Below, piece by piece: positions 5,764 to 8,844 of a stretch of DNA of 8,844 nt. Position 1 is the stretch's first letter. Every line of letters begins with the position of its first letter. The position numbers and the translations under genes are program-made. The stretch lies in the NCBI GenBank assembly GCA_023439425.1, contig JAEXNZ010000387.1, positions 1-8,844 on the forward strand. The letters run 5' to 3'. The notes below the pieces were generated by a model that ran no database searches, was not told where the DNA came from, and worked only from the letters and a program-made list of their open reading frames with translations. Source of the stretch: Pseudomonadota bacterium (GTDB lineage: Bacteria > Pseudomonadota > Gammaproteobacteria > Xanthomonadales > Xanthomonadaceae).

Positions 5764-8700
5764 TCAACTCCGCGAAGCCAACAAAGCCAGCAACCGCATC
5801 GAACCACTCGCCTGCACCTGCCGATCCATCCGCGCCCAGTAGCGCTCCACCAGCGCCTGCGCGACCTCCGGCTGGCGTGCCGACAGCGCGGCGTACTGCA
5901 TCGCTCCCATCACATAGAACGCCGCCTCGCCCTCCTGCAACAGCACAGTGCCGTGCTCGCCCTCCAGCAGTTCCTGCCCCAGCCGCACCACGTCAGCATG
6001 GCGGTCTTCGGCCACCGCTGCCACCAGTGCCAGCGCATTGTCCACGGTGGGTTCACCGGCCGCGCAGTTCAGCCACTCCGGCTTCACCCACATGCGCTGC
6101 AGCCGTGCGGGGTCCAGATAGGCGGTGGTCTTGCTGGCCAACGAGAAAATCATGGTGGCGTTGCGCTGCGGTTGCTGGCCCAGCTGACAGGCGGCCGCCA
6201 GGCCGCGCAGGGCGTCTACCTGCAGTGCATCCAGTTCCGACATGGCCACCGGCGGGGCTCTGCGCCCTTCCACCAGGGCCGAGAACAACTCGTCCGCGCC
6301 CTGCCCGCGCCGCACGGTTCCCAGCGTCAACCGATGCGTGTCCGTTTCCAGACCGGTGCGCGGTGCAGGCCCGCCCAGGTAACGCACCAACGGCCAGGGC
6401 GCGGTACCGAGCGCATGGAAATCCGACACCTGCGCACGCTCGAAACGCGCACGCGGTGCCTGCAGCTTCAGCACCGGGTACATGTCCGAGTTCATCCGGT
6501 GCGGGTACAGCGCCAGATAGCCTTCCAGGCCCTTGCGGTTCATCACCACGGTGTCCTGCAGTCCACGCAGGTCACCCACCCCGATACGGGCCAGGTCGGC
6601 CGCCAGCAGCGGCTGCTTGAACACATTGCCTCCCAGCTCCGGCACCTTGCCGTGCGGCGAAGCCACCAGAATCAGGTCACCCTCGTCGGCCAGATAGGCG
6701 CGCGCATCGCTGAAGTTGGCCAGCAGCGCGGACAGCACCGAGTTGACCAGCTCCGGGGTGATTTCATACAACTGCAGCCACTGCACAAACAGGCCATCCT
6801 GATTGAGCTGCTGTGGGATGTACTGGTAGAACTCGGTGCTGAACAACGAAGCGGTGCCGCCCATCCACGGATTGGACGGCTCGGAGATGATCAGGTCGTA
6901 CTTGTTCGGCACCGAGGCGAAGTAGGCCTTGGCATCGTCGATGATCAGGTGCGAGCGCGGGTCGGTAAACGCGCGCGCCACATGCGGCCCGAAGTGGCGC
7001 GCGCCTTCAATCATGGCCGGCTCGATCTCCACCGTGTCCACCCGCCCCACCTTGGTGTGGCCCATCAGGGTGTGGGTGGTCATGCCCGAGCCAAAGCCGA
7101 TCACGCCCACACGGTCGAACTGCTCGCGCATGGAAAGCGGCACCGCTGCCAGCAGCACCATGGTGGATTCATCCGGCGTTGCCGGCTGGTCCGCGTGCAT
7201 GGCAATGGCGGCATCCACCTTGCCGTTGGTGGCAATGCGACGCACCTCCTGGCCTTTGGCACCGAAGTCGAACACCCCCACGGTGGCAGTCTTGCCATCC
7301 TGGTGGTACACCACCTTCGCGCTGCCACCCAGCGTGGTGGCCCCGCTGCGGTACACCGAAGAATTCAACATGGCCGGATCAAAGCTGACCAGCACGGCCG
7401 CCCCCACCACCGCCACCGCTGAGACGGCCACCGCCGGCACCCAGGGTGCAGCGCGGCGTGCCTGCATCGGGCTGTAGCGGACCAGCAGCACCAGGCCCAG
7501 GCCAATGTCCACCACGGCCGCGGTCAGCAGGGCGTACTTCAGACCCAGCAGGGGCATCAGCAGGTGCACGGCGGCCAGCACGCCCACAATCGCCCCGACG
7601 GTGTTGAACGCGTAGGCCTGGCCAATGGCCTTTTCGCCATGCCCCTGACGCAGCAGCGCCAGGGTCAGCAGCGGCAGGGTCATGCCGGCAAAGAATGCGG
7701 CCGGGAACATCACCAGCAGCGCAATGGCGGCGCTGGCCACATTGAACAGCCCATAGCCTTCGGCGCTGTGGCTGATCACCCGCATCAGCCAGCCCACCCA
7801 CTCGAAGGCATTGGCGTACACAAACATGGAACCCAGCGCGGCAATGCCCATCCACACCTGGATCCAGCCGGCGGTGGCCAGCGGCGATACCAGGCGGTCG
7901 GCGCGATTCTTCAGCCACAGGCCGCCCAGGGCAATGCCCAGGATGAAAGCAGCCAGCATCAACTCGAACGAGTGGATGGTGGTACCCAGGGCCAGCGACA
8001 GCATGCGAATCCAGGTGATCTCGTACACGAACGAGGCCGCCCCAGTCAGCCCCGCCACCAGCAGCACCAGCACCGGGCGCGGCAGCGCCGGTGCAACGGC
8101 GGCAGGCGCAGGTGCGGGCGACACAACGCCTTCATCGCCCTCTTCGCGCTTGCTCAGCGGGTATACCAGGAAGGCCACCACAATGTTGATCAAGCCGGCC
8201 GAGAACACTGTGCCGGGCAGGCCAATGGCGGGCAGCAGCAGGTAGGTGGAAGCCAGCGCACCGATGGCTGCGCCCAGGCTGTTGGAGAAGTACAGCCCGG
8301 CCAGCACCCGCCCTTCGGCGTGTTCCTGCAGGCGGATGTAGCCGGCGCTCATCAGCGGGAAGGTCGCCCCCAGCAGAATGCACTGCGGCAGCACCAGCAC
8401 GGCGGCCAGCAGCCAGCGCACCAGTTGCAGCTGCCCGGCCGGCAGCATGGGCAGCAGCTGCGCATAGGCCCAGCCGGTCAGGCCCTGGTAGATGCCGTCA
8501 AAACACAGGCCCAGCAGGCCAATCACCACCTCGATCAGTGCATAGGCCAGCAGCGGCCGGCGCACTTTTGCACTCCAGCGGCTGACCAGCCATGCGCCCA
8601 CCGCCATGCCGCCCATGAACAGAATGAGCACCAGCGACTGCGCATGCGAGGAATGCCCCAGGAACAGCCCCAGGTACTGGGTCCATATGGACTGGTAGAT

Positions 8701-8772
8701 CAGGCCTGAAAAGCCGGAAAGGATGAAAATCCACAGCAACCACGTCCCCGTCCTGCCCTTCCCCTGCATCAT
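5764..8772 (-). CDS. Fused MFS-like membrane protein / spermidine synthase-like protein
   Basis: This is a 1002-residue inner-membrane protein. Residues 12-205 and 231-465 are two blocks of hydrophobic helices that resemble each other: FSGLIYQSIW near 21-30 and ASFVYEITWIR near 246-256 occupy equivalent places and are followed by similar helices. The blocks are joined by an Ala/Pro-rich linker near 216-232. A cytoplasmic Rossmann-like domain of the spermidine synthase family follows, at about 485-710. It shows the S-adenosyl-ligand glycine loop GVIGFGSG (556-563), the acidic ribose-binding VEIEP (581-585), IDDAK (611-615) and IISEPSNPW (628-636). In classical aminopropyltransferases the last motif is D-S/T-S/T-D-P with a catalytic Asp; here both Asp positions are Glu and Asn, so polyamine synthesis cannot be assumed. 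Residues 740-1002 look helical, possibly TPR-like, with no family I recognise. The overall architecture matches proteins annotated 'fused MFS/spermidine synthase', whose substrate is generally unknown. The start is ATG 8772 with GGAG 9 bases upstream. The stop is 15 bases before the rhs start, which suggests co-transcription. Confidence 0.93.
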   Translation of the reverse strand: MMQGKGRTGTWLLWIFILSGFSGLIYQSIWTQYLGLFLGHSSHAQSLVLILFMGGMAVGAWLVSRWSAKVRRPLLAYALIEVVIGLLGLCFDGIYQGLTGWAYAQLLPMLPAGQLQLVRWLLAAVLVLPQCILLGATFPLMSAGYIRLQEHAEGRVLAGLYFSNSLGAAIGALASTYLLLPAIGLPGTVFSAGLINIVVAFLVYPLSKREEGDEGVVSPAPAPAAVAPALPRPVLVLLVAGLTGAASFVYEITWIRMLSLALGTTIHSFELMLAAFILGIALGGLWLKNRADRLVSPLATAGWIQVWMGIAALGSMFVYANAFEWVGWLMRVISHSAEGYGLFNVASAAIALLVMFPAAFFAGMTLPLLTLALLRQGHGEKAIGQAYAFNTVGAIVGVLAAVHLLMPLLGLKYALLTAAVVDIGLGLVLLVRYSPMQARRAAPWVPAVAVSAVAVVGAAVLVSFDPAMLNSSVYRSGATTLGGSAKVVYHQDGKTATVGVFDFGAKGQEVRRIATNGKVDAAIAMHADQPATPDESTMVLLAAVPLSMREQFDRVGVIGFGSGMTTHTLMGHTKVGRVDTVEIEPAMIEGARHFGPHVARAFTDPRSHLIIDDAKAYFASVPNKYDLIISEPSNPWMGGTASLFSTEFYQYIPQQLNQDGLFVQWLQLYEITPELVNSVLSALLANFSDARAYLADEGDLILVASPHGKVPELGGNVFKQPLLAADLARIGVGDLRGLQDTVVMNRKGLEGYLALYPHRMNSDMYPVLKLQAPRARFERAQVSDFHALGTAPWPLVRYLGGPAPRTGLETDTHRLTLGTVRRGQGADELFSALVEGRRAPPVAMSELDALQVDALRGLAAACQLGQQPQRNATMIFSLASKTTAYLDPARLQRMWVKPEWLNCAAGEPTVDNALALVAAVAEDRHADVVRLGQELLEGEHGTVLLQEGEAAFYVMGAMQYAALSARQPEVAQALVERYWARMDRQVQASGSMRLLALLASRS

Positions 8773-8781
8773 GCCGGTCTA

Positions 8782-8785
8782 CTCC
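8782..8785 (-). promoter_or_regulatory. Ribosome binding site GGAG deciding the start of the 1002-aa gene
   Basis: Minus-strand GGAG lies 9 bases before the first of two consecutive ATG codons (8770-8772) and 12 bases before the second (8767-8769). The spacing favours the first ATG. I found no convincing -35/-10 pair in the 72 bases available, so the promoter may lie outside the window. Confidence 0.55.
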
Positions 8786-8812
8786 GTTCTAAGTTGTTGA
8801 GTGGTACACCGT

Positions 8813-8838
8813 CATTGGCCGGTCCCCACCGGCCGATG
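8813..8838. repeat. Inverted repeat upstream of the MFS/spermidine-synthase gene
   Basis: The arms CATTGGCCGGT and ACCGGCCGATG face each other across a CCCC loop. The pairing is seven perfect G/C-rich base pairs, one T-G wobble and three further pairs. No T-run follows on either strand, so it is not a standard intrinsic terminator. It lies about 40 bases upstream of the start codon of the minus-strand gene. It could be a REP-like palindrome (these are common in intergenic DNA of Stenotrophomonas and relatives), part of a terminator of the preceding gene, or a 5'-leader hairpin. The pairing is directly visible; the function is not. Confidence 0.6.
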
Positions 8839-8844
8839 CGGTTG

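Noticed and set aside
5953..7422. 489-codon open frame on the plus strand
   Set aside because: It is antisense to the spermidine synthase-like domain, has His/Arg/Gln-rich composition, and shows no motif or plausible translation signal.
7564..8709. 381-codon open frame on the plus strand
   Set aside because: It is antisense to the membrane helices. Its extreme Gln/His/Gly composition is the usual shadow of Leu/Ala-rich transmembrane coding sequence.

Overview
The window is a block of four co-directional genes on the minus strand, so it reads right to left. GC-rich, G/C-ending codons dominate the large genes. Together with a Sec-exported Rhs protein of the type often seen in Xanthomonadaceae, this suggests a gammaproteobacterium such as Stenotrophomonas, Xanthomonas, Pseudoxanthomonas or Lysobacter. 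That assignment is inference from style; no taxonomic marker is present.

Layout in transcription order: (1) 8772-5764 is a 1002-residue polytopic membrane protein fused to a spermidine-synthase-like Rossmann domain, with a further helical C-terminal region. (2) After 15 bases holding a strong AAGGAG ribosome binding site, 5748-958 is a 1596-residue Rhs/YD-repeat protein. It has a signal peptide, a cysteine-rich N-terminal domain, a DUF6531-like segment, a long YD-repeat tract, the canonical core ending in DPLGL, and a 156-residue glycine-rich variable tip. (3) Almost overlapping the rhs stop, about 949-743 encodes a 68-residue protein with two membrane segments, placed where a cognate immunity protein of a polymorphic toxin is expected. 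(4) 617-33 encodes a 194-residue hypothetical protein, readable only from a TTG. It contains two tandem copies of one domain of about 117 residues, and the start of its first copy lies in another reading frame. It looks like a frameshifted or 5'-damaged gene.

Genes 1 and 2 are tightly spaced and may be co-transcribed, although the functional link is unknown. Genes 2 and 3 form the most interesting unit: an Rhs protein with a Sec signal and no PAAR domain, an unassigned Gly/Cys-rich tip, and a small 2-TM partner. Base composition is mosaic. Hand-counted 60-base samples give about 65% GC in the YD core and about 47-52% in most samples from the rhs N-terminal domain, the tip and the small membrane gene, as expected where polymorphic-toxin modules have been exchanged.

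Non-coding DNA is limited to 1-32, 618-742 (which holds relics of gene 4) and 8773-8844 (a ribosome binding site and a strong inverted repeat). I see no tRNA, rRNA, CRISPR array, insertion sequence or convincing intrinsic terminator.
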